From Rotaria socialis (taxonomy: Eukaryota > Rotifera > Eurotatoria > Philodinida > Philodinidae), in contig CAJNYU010003034.1 of NCBI GenBank assembly GCA_905331475.1, positions 1 through 64,000 on the forward strand: a stretch of 64,000 nt of DNA, read 5' to 3'. Shown piece after piece: positions 49,479 to 63,972 of the stretch. The notes below the pieces were generated by a model. The model was not told the origin of the DNA. It made no database searches and saw nothing but the letters and a program-made list of their open reading frames with translations. Position numbers and translations under genes: made by a program. Position 1 is the stretch's first letter; every line of letters begins with the position of its first letter.

Positions 49479-52400
49479 TCACAAATTTTTAACAAGTGCA
49501 CGACATCGTTCAAAGCATTCAAGTGTATCAGCATTTAATTGAGATGCTGATTTTTCCAGGGCAGTAAAAAATCGTTTTGCATTGTTATCAGATGTTGTTT
49601 GTACATTAAGAACAAGGTCAGCATTGGTACAAAATAATGTTCCTAAACCAAGTATAAGACGTTTTGCACCATCCGATTCAAATTGTATATCAACAAACTC
49701 TTTATAACATTCATATAAATAATCCGAAAGACGTTCATCATTACTTCGATAAGCATAAATACAATAATTTAAAATAACATTTGTTAATGCTATTTGAGTA
49801 TTTTTTTTCGTTAATGGTAAACATATAAGAATTTTTGCTAAAATTGAATTACGATTTTTAATCATATATTTTTCACCTAAATCATTTGAAAATAAATTTG
49901 TTAGAGTACGAAATATAAACATTGTGTTAGCTGATTGTTCTGGTTGAAGATATGTAAATAGTTGAGTAATAAATTCGTTTGATTTAATGTCATTCTCAAA
50001 AACATATTTGCAAACATCAACATTGAGAATAATTAAACGAATTATATCTAATATAGGAAAGATTTTATCTAAAAAGAAAAGAACAACTTAAGACTAGATT
50101 GAACGATAATTTAAATCATTTATAACACATACCAATAGGCCATTTGAGCAATTGAAATAAAAGATTTAGTTTCATTTCAACATTATTTGTATTCCCATTG
50201 ACTAATTCATTGATTTGTTGTATTTGATTATCAAGCAAACGAAGACCATCACCTGTTGCATTGTCATTAAAATCTTTTAGTTTACCTAGAATTTTACTTA
50301 TATCTGCATTACGCATAGTAATATAATGAGCTTGAGGAAATGCTGCTGTTAGTTCTGCATCTTCTGTTTCTGTATAGAAAATAAATATTTCTATGAAATA
50401 ATTAAAATTAAAATTAAAATTTCATACTTATAACAGTTGATTGTGAAGCAGACAATGGTCGTGTTGGTTGATCATTACTATCGTTTGGTGTGTATCGACC
50501 AGCACCCGTAAATGGATCTTGATTTGATGTTGTTTCTTTTCTAGTTGATGATAAACTTACATTGGGAGTTACATTAGGAACGTAACGTCCAGTGCCAGTA
50601 AATGGATCATTATTAGTTTGCGGTCCTGTTGTATCCATCGGTGATGTTCCAATCGGAACATAACGTACATCACCTAGAAATCTTCAACAATACAAATGAA
50701 TTATTATCAATCAATAACTTTACCCGTAAATGGATCGACATAATCAGATGCACTTTGATCAATAACCATTCCTTTTGTGTTTGTTATAATGAATTGTGCT
50801 ACTTGATCAAGAAACATTTGACTTAATTCATGTCGTTGAATAAATGTTTGTGCAGCAAACCATGGATCATCTGTTACATTATATGGAAGCTTAAGTGGAA
50901 CACCTTCATCAAGTTCAACATTAAATACATAATCATAATATTGTCCTTCAAACATAATTTTTTCGCCTGTAGCTGATGCTTGCCCCTGTGCTGTACTATC
51001 AGCTGAACCAACAACATCACCGATTTTCATCCATCTTTGATCAAGCATATTCCATTGATATGCTTCAACATGTCCATTACCCTTATTAATCATTGTTGTT
51101 TGACCTTCACGTGTTCCTGGCTTTTTCAATGCATCCTCATTTGGTAAATCGTCGATTTTCACTTCTCCTAAATCACCCGTTTTTGTTTGAATACTTGTTG
51201 AAGCTATTTCTTGTTCAAATGCTGCAATTTCTTCCATTGTTGCCGTTCTTGACGTATCTTTAGTAAATATAAATATACGTCCATCACTAAAAATTAACTT
51301 GCATTATATATTTAAGCTTGAATTTCTTTCATTGAACTAACCTGCTTCCAACAACCATGTCATTGTTCGTTAAAGAACAAACACTCCAAACAGTCCCTGT
51401 TGGTAGTCGAATCGTTTGTTTGGGTTCATCTGCATTAACTGACCATAAGCGTAATGAACGATCTTCACTTACAGATGCAAATTGATCCGAAGAAACCATT
51501 GCTACGCTGTAAACGAAACTTGTATGACCTACATAGGTTTGTAAACATTGTGCAGAAATAACATTCCAACGTTTAATATTAAAATCATTCGAACATGATA
51601 AAAATTCATTTGCATTTATTGATGTTAATGATCGAACACAATTTGTATGACCTTATTTAAATAAAACAAAAAATTTAGTTTCTATCGATAACATGTTAGG
51701 ACATTGTATTTTTATTTTTATTTTTGAACTATATAAATATATTCATTACTCACCTTCATATGTTTGAAATTTCACTTGATTCTTCCAACCCATAATTATG
51801 TTATCAGCAGCACCTGTTAGTATAATGTTCGAATTTTGTGTAACATCGCCCATAGAAATAATAGCCCATATTGCTTTACTGTGTCCTTTTAATGAAAACA
51901 AAAAATTGTTCAACGTAAAAAAAAATTGAAGTCTATTTTTCATCATTATTAAATACCTTTAAGAGTTTGAATACATTTTTTCGTCGATAAAGACCATATA
52001 CGTCCTGTAAAATCCCATGATCCACTTAGTAATTGATCAGTTTGTGGTACATGTGAAAGACTTGAAACTTTCAATAAAGAAAAAAACTACTTTATGTTAA
52101 ATCAAAATGATTATATCAAATATTCTTACCAGTTTGCTCGTGTCCTTCCAATGTAAATAAATATATTCCTTGTTTAGCTGAATAGACACAAATTTTTTTG
52201 TCATTGCCTCCCGTTACAATGAGACCGTCAGGGAATTCACTGTTAGGGGGAATATAACATGTAGCAATAATATAATGTGTATGATTTTTCAACACAGCAC
52301 GTTGTTCAAATGAAGTTTTACTAAATAAAATCTCTTATTTTTGAATTTAAAGAATAATTTAAAATAGATTTACTCTGATGGACGCCAAATTCTTGCTGTT

Positions 52401-52513
52401 TTATCTCTTGATCCACTAACAATACCATCGTATTCAGTTATTGTCGAGACAGAACGGACATCTGACTCATGTCCATATAATTGACAACGAAGACGATAGG
52501 AAGTATTAGCCAT
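49479..52513 (-). CDS. PLAA: Phospholipase A2-activating protein / Ufd3-Doa1 (WD40-PFU-PUL)
   Basis: Nine exons (52374-52513, 52130-52320, 51957-52067, 51754-51885, 51342-51651, 50724-51286, 50428-50673, 50133-50363, 49479-50068) give 837 aa. A seven-bladed WD40 propeller occupies about the first 300 residues (GHESDVRSVSTI, IVSGSRDKTARIW, LLSGSWDFTGRIW, LSCSNDFNIKRW, SEDRSLRLW). The PFU ubiquitin-binding domain follows (GHVEAYQWNMLDQRWMKIGD, YDYVFNVELDEG, PYNVTDDPW). Two copies of a DPFTG.GRY(V/T)PN motif lie in the linker. The C-terminal PUL armadillo domain (about 560-837) binds p97/Cdc48. The protein sorts ubiquitylated cargo and promotes ubiquitin recycling with p97. A splice acceptor lies 1 nt upstream of the ATG. 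It stands first in a head-to-tail run with CCM2 and MCMDC2. Confidence 0.95.
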
Positions 52514-53167
52514 ACTACAAATTCCAAAAAAAAACGAAAGAGCAAAAAGAAGGTTTTTTTAAATCAATCAGTGAATAATCTATAGTTTGATTGGACGTTT
52601 CAACACATTGATTGTAGCGTTGTCTCACGAAATCCTTCGATATACCTATATATATATATATATGTTATATAAATATATGACATGACGTCGCTACTCATTC
52701 GAATACTACACAAATATTAATTCGTCTCTTCAAAATAGCGAATAGTGTTTAAGGTTCTGAATGTGCATGAGATTTTTTTGTCCGAAAGCTCCATCAGTTT
52801 TTTTTTATTCTTCCGAATTTTATACACTCATTGGTTAGTTTTGCTGTAACGACCTTTACTCTTTTTGATGCATATACATGTTCGATAAAATTTCGAAATT
52901 ACACTTGTTTAAATACCCTATGTAAACCACATTATTCTATCGCATTCATATTTTCGATATTTTACTTGTCCACTAAACATAACTCATTGTGTAAAACAAT
53001 ACTCCATGTGATTTGCTCTTTTTTTCCTTCTATATCTAGTAAGATAACTAGACATTTCTACGATACATTCTTATTCGTGGTTATTTTTGGTTGCTAAGCA
53101 ATTTTGTCTTTCTTATTTATAGATCTTCTTCATTTGAAATGCATTACCATTTTACTTTCCTTCATCT
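52514..53167. other. Divergent region between PLAA and eIF4A
   Basis: The start codons face away from each other across 654 bp. An (AT)n tract lies near 52648-52668. On the eIF4A side TTATTTATAG ends at 53122, giving a 45 nt leader that contains an upstream ATG overlapping the main start in another frame. No other exon is evident. Confidence 0.55.
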
Positions 53168-55452
<2,285 letters not shown>

Positions 55453-55807
55453 TAGAAAGACATCCCTTGTCTTTTGATCGATATTATCACTATCAGCCAA
55501 TTTGTTTTACCATCTTCTATCCATTCTGATAATGATAATAATAATAATAAATAAATTGGAATCGAATATCATTTCTTTCTTTTCTTTATTTGTTTTCTTA
55601 ATTTAGACCTGATACGGATAAATACGTGCATCGATCTTTTAGAGACTGAAATATTTCCATCAATCATTGTCTTTTTCTTGTTATTTCATCTTTCTATATA
55701 TGCTGTTATGTTTTGTTCGTAAAACGAAAACAAGAAAACTTTTCATTTCATGTAGTAGATATCATAAAAATATCCAAAAACGAACCAACCAACTAGTTAC
55801 TGTGTTT

Positions 55808-55808
<1 letters not shown>

Positions 55809-55838
<30 letters not shown>

Positions 55839-55839
55839 G
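55809..55839. repeat. (GT)n microsatellite
   Basis: About fourteen uninterrupted GT dinucleotides. Confidence 0.9.
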
Positions 55840-57037
55840 ATATTTTTGTTCATGTTATCAAATGTTTCTCTATTTTCTGCTCGAATTTTTATGATTCACG
55901 TTCTCTCAGTTTTACTTGCCGATATGCAAACATATCCAAGATACTGTTTTTCTTTTGTCTTATTTTGTTCGTTTAGGAAATTTCTGGTTCTTTTTTCATC
56001 GTTCTATTTATTTATTCATTGAAACTATCTAAAAAAAAATAAAATTGCAAGAGCATACCGAAAAAATTGAATATTTATTTGTAATTAATTTCTTCGTACC
56101 ACATGGATTAAATTCAAATTGAAATATGTAAATAAGCTTATCATGAGTTGATTTTGTCATTTCTCTAGCATAACGAACTATCGAAATTATATTAACAACA
56201 AAACATGTAGCTGAATACACACGAAACTGACTTTTGCAATGATTATAGTGCGCTTTTTCTGTTTACAAAAACAAAATCTGCAAGCTAATATTACTCCACT
56301 ACACGCATAAATAGTGGATCATTGTTCTTTCTCTTTATCAATGGCAATGCCAAGATTCTCCATAATCAAGCGTTGTTTTATTTTGCCCCTGATATACACG
56401 ACAGCGACACTACCAAGATTAGGAAAACCGCCGATTTGTTTGTTTTAGTTGTATAAGTATTTCACATTTTTCTCTCTCTTACATTATGTAGCTTTAGCAT
56501 AATTTCAGCATCGATCTGTTCAAAATGTTCTTGAACTGTAAATGATCGTTGTTCACTATTGATTTATTTTTCTAATGTAGGCAAAGATAGAGAAAAGCAC
56601 ATTCACCATCTAATGCATCGCACCAGAAAAATATCAATAATTATTATTTCAATTTTTCTTCTAAATAAATTTAAGTAACTTATATTTAATATTTGATGTT
56701 ATCTACAGATACATTTTCGATAGGGAATTATATTTCATTAAGAATAAGATGATACTTTTGTAATTAATTTCAGTATTAGCTTGACTTTGTACATTATCAT
56801 CGATTTCATAAACAGTTCGATCGTCAACATCATATACATGAGAATCAGTATACTTTTGAATCGATATTATTAAAAATGGGATTGCTATCATCAATATTAA
56901 GAACACTACTTTACAATCGAATACGATAATAAAGTTTCTTACCACTACATCACGATGATGTGTCATCAGTGAAAATCAATACGATGTGAATTTATATTAA
57001 TATCATATAAAATTAACTCATAAAATGAACACGTAAA

Positions 57038-57117
57038 GCAAGGAGGAGCAGCCGTTGTGTATAATCACACATAAGGTTACGTGCAATTATTGCTATTGTA
57101 TGTGCTCCTCCTATTGC
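57038..57117. repeat. Short inverted repeat (hairpin potential)
   Basis: GCAAGGAGGAGCA at 57038-57050 is answered by TGCTCCTCCTATTGC at 57103-57117 across a ~52 nt loop. GC content is far above the surroundings. It could be a small MITE or a structured transcript; nothing else supports either. Confidence 0.45.
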
Positions 57118-58477
57118 ATCTGGTTTTCTTCATCATAATCTGTAGATTGATCTCGTTAATTATTGATTTCTACATTTATCGAAATTAGAATTGTATACAG
57201 TAAATCAGTTGCCCGCATAAACACAATACAATTAATAGAAATGCGCACAGACACACCGAGATCAAAGCTAACTCTCAAAGTTCAACGAATATTTTCTAAT
57301 TCTAACATCATACTTTTCTATTTCAATGAAATCTTGTTCAAATTCAATTTTTTAACAGAAAATTGCTACTATTTTATGTTGTTTCTTTTATTATTTTCCT
57401 ATGATCTTTACAAAATATTTGATTGTAAATATTAATGGTAAAATTTTGATATCAGTATAATATTATATAATTTATTAGGTTGTTAAAGTATTGTTGTGTT
57501 GAAGAATTAAGTCTAAACATATGTGGATTTATAATTATAGTATGTTTCATAATAATGCATCATTACACATAAAAAATTTATTTTCGTTCGTATTACACTA
57601 AATATTTAAATGTAATCAACACAAAATATATTTTATCGATGCGTGTCAACGATGTGCACGCTAAAAATGTTTGACTTTGTCGGCTAAACAAATTAAAATT
57701 TCTATGTCTTCTAAAACCATCAATGAATATCCCTCATGGTAAAAAATTCAGCATACAAATAATAGAACTCGTACAAAAACTGCTTTTTCTCAAGTTAAAT
57801 ACTAAAACTAATATTAATTTTTTTAAATATCTTTCAATACATACAATAGGACTTACGAAAAAAACGTTCGTCTCTGTTGAGCACATATATACTCACAAGA
57901 TGGTACTCATTAAATACTTATTTTGCTTTGTTTTTCTCCGAAAAGCTGATCGAAACTACATATACATAGTACCAACACTCATACCTGTCTCATTTAAGTT
58001 GCTGGAAAAATTCTTACAAATGTATACTTCAAATTTCTATTGAATTGAACTTTCTTCTTTTTAGAGTCTCTTTTAAAAAAATTATCTCCAACAAATATAC
58101 ATAATATTTAATAGATAATGAAATATAAATAACTCCATGCGAAAAATAGTTGTAATTCATAAGGTATGTTTTAAAATGCATTGCTTGAATTGATTTCATT
58201 TATGAATGTTTTCGTGAGTTTGAACACGAGCTACATATGCTTGCCGATTTCTTTGTTAGTTGAAACTTTGAAAAATCGATATCTTTCCGTATCTAAGCAC
58301 AAGTTTTATTGGCAGTTAACTTTGGAAAACTCATGTATTTTGATTCTATTTAAAAAGAAGAAACGAAAGTGCTGTGACAATGACTCAAGCCAGACTATCT
58401 TCAAACTTGATCGAACAAAATGAAAGAAATAAAAAAAAATGACATGTTCTTCAAATAATGTCAGATAGCGAAGCAAA

Positions 58478-60406
58478 TTAGTCGAGATCATTGGTATCTG
58501 ATGCACTAGCTCCGCCACCCATTCCACCTACAATCATAAAATCATTTAAAATACACGAAAAACAAAAAAAAAGGCAAACCTGGAAAATTGGGAAAACCAC
58601 CACCCATAGGCCCACCGGCACCGCCAAATTTGCTAGCCAGTTTTTCCATGACTTTACGCACCTTTGGATTGCTTTGATGAGCAGCTAATTTTGACGGATC
58701 AGCGCTAACTTCCTAAAATATAGATTAGGTTTAAAAATATGATTTATCAAGAGAAATTTAGAAATATCCACATAGAATACATCGATTTTTTGTGTCTAAA
58801 AGAAGTGTCATATGTAGAATGATTTTTCACTTAACACTTCTAGAATTTAAAACGAAATGAACATCATTTCATAGTATATTTTTGGTATGCTTTGTTTTTC
58901 TCTACGTACAGTAAACTAATTAATCAAACAAAAGAAACATAATGAGTGTATACAACTTACTGAGAAGGCCTTCTGTACATCTGGATCTTGTAGTGCTTCC
59001 AATATTTCTGGATCATTCATAACAGCCCCTAAACCTCCTAAATCTCCCAAATCAGCTCCACCCATACCGCCCATTCCTCCCATACCACCCATGCCACCCA
59101 TACCACCCATTCCTCCCATGCCACCCATTCCTCCCATACCACCTAAACAACAACGTTTATAAACTATCTAGTATAACTGACAATTCTATATAATCACCTG
59201 GAAATCCTGGAAATTGTTGACCTCCAGCAGAGCGTGTCTGTTGTTCTCGTGCCCGTCGTTCATTTTCTTCTTGTTGTGCCTTCGCATAAGCTTCTTGTGC
59301 TTTACGAACACGCTCTCGTTTAGCATCAATTTCCTTTACTTCTCGAAGACGTTCATATTTGCGTTTATGTTCAGCAACTTTTTTAGCCTGCATTTGCAAA
59401 AGGACAATAGAGAGATAAGAGAATAGAAAAGAAAACAAAAATATATGCGAATATATACATTCACTTGGACCTCTTTACACCATGTTTGAACATCTTCGTC
59501 AAAATCAGACAATTGTGCTTTACAAAAATCTTTGTAAGCTTCGTCCCAATCGCCCAACATACTAGACAAGAAACAAATTATTGTTCAAAGTTCTTGGCAT
59601 CTCATTTTGTTGTTATGCTTACCGATGAGCTTTTCCTCTCCATTTGAGTGCTTGTTGCGAGTTTTCATTGAGTTCTAAAGCACGGTTACAGTCACGTATA
59701 GCTGCATTTGGCTTTTGAAGCTTAATATAACATTGGGCACGTTTCGCATGAAGAATAGCTGATTGTGGATTATTTTCAATGGCTTGTGTAAACAATGAAA
59801 TCGCCTCTTCAAATGCACCTTCAGAAAGTTTAGCTTGTGCTTCACCTCGTTTGGCATCGGCTTGTTCTGACATAGCATCGGTCACCTATTCAAAATGAAT
59901 TTAACAACAGGTAAAGTAATTTGTCATCATAACTATACTTCAATATTTGGATCACCCATTGGTTGTGGCTCATCCTTGTCGCCTTCGATTACACCCGTCA
60001 TATCCAATTCTATATAAATGGATATAAGTGGAGAAAAATATATAGACAAAATTAAGAAATCTACCCAATTCACTCTCTGGATCACTTTCAACTTTCGCTG
60101 TTTCTTCATGAATTTTGGATTCAGAAGGTGTTTCATTATCATCGCTAGGCGTGTCTTTTTCTTCCGATTTTGTTTCGGAAGTATGACGACTTCTGTCCTT
60201 TGGAACTGTTGCTCCTAATCTATATGATGATTGTTAAAATATTAAAATACCGACGAGAAATATTTAAAAAATAATAGTAATTACTTAGCAAGCCATTCCC
60301 GAAAGAATCCAAGTTCAGGTGCTTGAAGCATCTCAGGTTGAGCATCACATAATGTGACAAATTGTCGAAGAAGACGTACATATTCAGTTGGAATATTTTT
60401 TGACAT
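58478..60406 (-). CDS. ST13: ST13/Hip (Hsc70-interacting protein)
   Basis: Nine exons (60285-60406, 60065-60219, 59939-60009, 59623-59885, 59465-59561, 59198-59387, 58961-59142, 58580-58712, 58478-58527) give 420 aa. Residues 1-41 form the N-terminal dimerisation helix region (MSKNIPTEYVRLLRQFV). A Ser/Glu-rich acidic linker leads to three TPR repeats (about 117-220; SLFTQAIENNPQSAILHAKR, NAAIRDCNRALELN). A charged helix (KKVAEHKRKYERLREVKE) is followed by GGM repeats and the STI1/DP domain (NDPEILEALQDPDVQKAF, NPKVRKVMEKLASKFGG). The tail ends SASDTNDLD. Hip binds the Hsc70 ATPase domain and stabilises the ADP state in the cytosol. The GGM tract is longer than in human ST13. A splice acceptor lies 9 nt upstream of the ATG. 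Confidence 0.95.
59061..59142. repeat. ST13: Coding 9/18 bp tandem repeat encoding (Gly-Gly-Met)n in ST13
   Basis: Roughly nine imperfect copies of a 9 bp unit (GGAGGAATG / GGTGGTATG / GGTGGCATG on the minus strand) encode GGM triplets. Alternation of synonymous codons shows an 18-27 bp higher-order period. This length is likely to vary between alleles. Confidence 0.85.
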
Positions 60407-61106
60407 TATAGTGCACTAAAACAAATCTAAAAATGAATTCATATTAAATAAAAATTATAAAACGCCATCTACTAGGAGAAATTCTAGATTGTTCTTCAGT
60501 GATAGGTAGGTAGGTGTGTCACCTCAGAAGATGCCACAAGTTTTCGCATGGAAATATTCATTGATTCCATATGATCATACAAATTATAACGGTATTAGGC
60601 AAAAGTCTATCGAAAAACAACTTATTTTGACATTCTTGACTAGAATCCGACATTGACCTACATATATGCAATCATCGAAAATACTAGAAGGCATATATTT
60701 TAATGAATGCAGAATGTGTATCGATGACTCATGATGAAGATAATTACTATTTGCTAGCCTCCTCACCATTTCAAAAGATAAAGTTTTGTACAAACAATAA
60801 TTAGCAAACAAGAAAGAATTATTTTCTACTACGATTTGATTTCCCTTGTAAAGAACACTAAATTTGTGATTATGCTATATTTTGAGACATAGATGGCACT
60901 ATGAATTTTTCATATTCATTCCAAAGATTCCAAAGACAAGTTACAAAATATAGTACGACAAACAACCTAGCCAATCAATATCTATAGTGTATTCACATAT
61001 TTTTGCGCACAATTTTATTGCAATTTTTTTTCTATTCAATTAGCGAGTCGTATTTTTTTATGTCAACTTATATACTATTGATATTTATCTGAATGTTTAA
61101 AAGGAA
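60407..61106. other. Divergent region between ST13 and the unknown 198-aa gene
   Basis: Contains both 5' flanks. The ST13 side has an acceptor at 60416-60417. No exon is evident in between. Confidence 0.5.
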
Positions 61107-61703
61107 ATGACTGCAATGCATGCGAATCTACAATTAAATCCAATAGATGAAACAATAGTATCGAATAAACAAACTCGCACACCAAATCTACAAATATCTA
61201 GTACACAACAATCATATCAGTCATTACATAAGATACATAAATATTATAAAGAATTTCAACGTGCATTATATATACTTCAAGCATCTGTTGAAGAACTTTC
61301 GTGTCTAGAAATTGAACAATTGCATTATTATGAAACAATATTAAAATCATCATCTAAGATTATGTTTGATTTACAAGTTCCATCGAATTGTCCTTGTCAA
61401 GGAGTTTTACCCATTGCTAGTGAATCAAGATGTTCGAAAAATGACGTTACTTCTAGTGTCAATTCACTAATTATTTTTCCATCTGATCCAATAGCTAGCA
61501 CTCATGAAAAAAATATATTGGACAAAATAGAAATGCCAGATAAAATGTTTCCGAAGATATATTTTAAACAGAAGCCAACAAATAAACTTCTTTCAATAAC
61601 TAACAAACGAAAATGCTATGGATTCGATGGCAAGTTCATGAAGTATAGGACAAAAAAAGTGTTAATAAATCTAAACTTTCGATGTTCAAAACATTTCAAT
61701 TGA
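61107..61703 (+). CDS. Uncharacterised 198-aa protein
   Basis: This uninterrupted frame starts at the first ATG after stops. I do not recognise the family. A Gln/Ser-rich N-terminus is followed by a predicted amphipathic helical stretch (about 45-85, with HKIHKYYKEFQRALYILQAS and EELSCLEIEQLHYYETIL), a Cys-Pro-Cys motif (NCPCQG) and a basic tail (TNKRKCYGFDGKFMKYRTKK). It has no signal peptide or membrane segment. Length and mixed, non-repetitive composition argue for a real gene; lack of introns is unusual here. Its stop is 52 bp from that of the convergent transporter gene. Confidence 0.55.
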   Translation: MTAMHANLQLNPIDETIVSNKQTRTPNLQISSTQQSYQSLHKIHKYYKEFQRALYILQASVEELSCLEIEQLHYYETILKSSSKIMFDLQVPSNCPCQGVLPIASESRCSKNDVTSSVNSLIIFPSDPIASTHEKNILDKIEMPDKMFPKIYFKQKPTNKLLSITNKRKCYGFDGKFMKYRTKKVLINLNFRCSKHFN

Positions 61704-61755
61704 CAGAAAGATCCATCAACAGAGTTACCACAGGAGTGAAGTGAAAACATAATAA

Positions 61756-62004
61756 TTATGCAGTTAAATTCTTTGATACTAAGTCACCAGTAGGTTCTAT
61801 AACAAAATAGATTAGAGATTAAAAGTTTAGATAAAAAATAATAACATTACCTGATAGAGGTGTCTCTTCTGGTGTGATTGATTCAGCACGACGTTTTACT
61901 GCCCATGATTGTATGTCACCTGAGCCAATGAATAAAAATGTAATCATGCCAATTATATAGATAACTGCACAAATGAAGAAGACATAGCGCCAATTGTATG
62001 CATC

Positions 62005-62035
<31 letters not shown>

Positions 62036-63700
62036 AGTAGAATAACTCTGTATAAAATAAAGAATAGTTAACACTAACTTTTTCTGTAAGAGCTCCGACA
62101 ATATATGGGCTTATAATACCCGGCAATGTAGCAAATGTATTTGAAATACCAAAAATGATGCCTGCATATGCCGGAGCAATATCATTTGCTGTGAGCATAA
62201 ATCCTCCACCATAACAACATCCACTGAAATAAACAAAAAAAACATCTCAATAGACGAATAATGAAAAAAGAAATTACTTACGTAAAAGTAACACCAATGG
62301 TTAGTAAAGCTACAGCAAAATATTTTGTTTTACATGTCATAAATGCTAATCCAATAACAAATAATGCTGGAAATAAGTTTCCTAACACGTTAAATAGCTT
62401 TCTTGTTTGTGTTCTTGTCAAAAATTTTTTTCGAATAATCATATCAGCCACTGCGCCAGATATATTGATATTGAGCCAGAATATAATATACGGTAGTGAG
62501 GAGAGCAATCCATTCTATATGAAAAATGGTATCATTTTCATGCAATTAAATTAATTTTACGTACTGATTTAATATCAAATTTTAACACTTCTGCCATATA
62601 TTTTGGAATTGACGTAAGAAATGTATACGTCCCCCAATTATTACATGTATGTGTAATAAACAGTGCCCAGCATGCTTTTGATGTTAAAATAGCTTTCCAT
62701 GGAGCTTTAAATTCATTTTTATCATGATTTGATAATTGTCCTTGTGTAGCATGTGCAATATAATCTTTTTCTCTATTACTAATACAACGTTGATGACGAG
62801 GCGAATCGGTATAAAAGAAAATCCAAAAAATACCCCAAATAAGACCCATAATACCTGTTGAATAAAAAATTAATGGCCAACCACCAGCAAAACTCCACGA
62901 ACACATAAGACCACCAATAGATAAGGTTACAACGTTACCGATTTGAGCGCCTTAACCGGAAAAAAAGAAGTCAAGAAATTTTTATAATTTCAAAAGGAAT
63001 TTAATTTACCAGCATTCATAAAACCGAGCAATTTTCCTCTTTCATCAGGCGGTGCCCAATGTGACATGATAACAGTCATACAAGGCCATATGACACCATG
63101 TGCCAGTCCAACAATCAATCGTAAAAACCATACTACTCCCCAATGCAGCCTAGCACCCAACGGAATAAGTATTGAAAAAGCACCAGCTATTATCATAGCT
63201 CCGCCAAATATAAGTCGAGCACCATAAACACCAGCTAGATATCCACCTGGTACTTCAGTAATCAAATATCCCCAAAAATAGCCACCCAAGACGAGGCCTT
63301 GGATATTTTTTGTCCAAGGATATGGACCTTCCTATGAATATATTAGAAAAGAAATATAGTAGTAGTATGATGAAAAATTTTTTGTTTTCTATTTCTTACA
63401 ATTTTCATAGTATTATTGAGGAGTGGACAATCAGTATTAATCTGTGTAACTGATGGATTAAAGGAATTTTTCAGAGGATCAATTGATGAATGATTGACCA
63501 TGCATACGAGAGCCATACCAATACTAATCTTTTGAGAATAATGAGCAACCATACCAAGAAATCCTACAAAGGCTACGGCAACACGAATGGAACATATAAA
63601 AGGGGCTACGAATAAAAAAATATCACTCTAAATAAATAAATAAATATATTCATAGATACTATCTACCCGATTTCGGCTGTTTTATATTTGTTTCTTCCAT
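61756..63700 (-). CDS. SLC17-family (sialin/vesicular anion) major facilitator transporter
   Basis: Eight exons (63667-63700, 63400-63605, 63010-63331, 62565-62950, 62282-62514, 62079-62223, 61851-62004, 61756-61796) give 506 aa with about twelve hydrophobic helices. SLC17 signatures are clear: GLVLGGYFWGYLITEVPGG, the segment FLRLIVGLAHGVIWPCMTVI, HWAPPDERGKL after helix 4, FAGGWPLIFY, and ITHTCNNWGTYTFLTSIPKY in helix 7. Close relatives are sialin (SLC17A5), a lysosomal proton/sialic-acid symporter, and the SLC17A1-4 anion transporters; substrate cannot be told from sequence. A long loop between helices 1 and 2 (about 55-85, with HSS and NNT) is probably lumenal and N-glycosylated. A splice acceptor lies 5 nt upstream of the ATG. 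Confidence 0.92.
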
Positions 63701-63861
63701 TTTTTCTTTAATTGATTCGAATTAGATATAAACGAGAATTTCTTCAAAAACGAAACTTTGTATAATATTGTTACTTATATGTAACTTATAGACAAGTAAA
63801 TATAATATAAGTAACACCCTAAAAAATACCCTTCCCTTCTTTCAGTTCGTTGAATCGATTT
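63701..63861. other. 5' flank of the SLC17 gene
   Basis: AT-rich sequence with TATATGTAACTTATA-like words; no further exon seen. Confidence 0.45.
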
Positions 63862-63862
63862 A

Positions 63863-63972
63863 TTCTTTGCTCGCCTTCAGATTAAATTATTTGTTGGAGC
63901 ACAAAGAAAAATACTCTTTGCTCGCCTTCTGATTAAATTATTTGTTGGAGCACAAAGAAAAATATTCTTTGC
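63863..63972. repeat. 51 bp tandem duplication, two copies plus a partial third
   Basis: Copy 1 (63865-63915) and copy 2 (63916-63966) begin CTTTGCTCGCCTTC and end AGCACAAAGAAAAATA; they differ at two positions. A third copy begins CTTTGC at 63967 and then diverges. There is no coding role. Near-identity points to a recent duplication, or to the edge of a longer satellite-like array beyond it. Confidence 0.9.

Larger units (their letters stand above)
55453..58477. other. 3 kb intergenic region between convergent eIF4A and ST13
   Basis: The two flanking genes converge here, so only 3' UTRs are expected at the edges. The middle is AT-rich with short open frames that resemble no family. It includes a microsatellite near 55809 and a hairpin-forming inverted repeat at 57038-57117. 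Confidence 0.5.
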
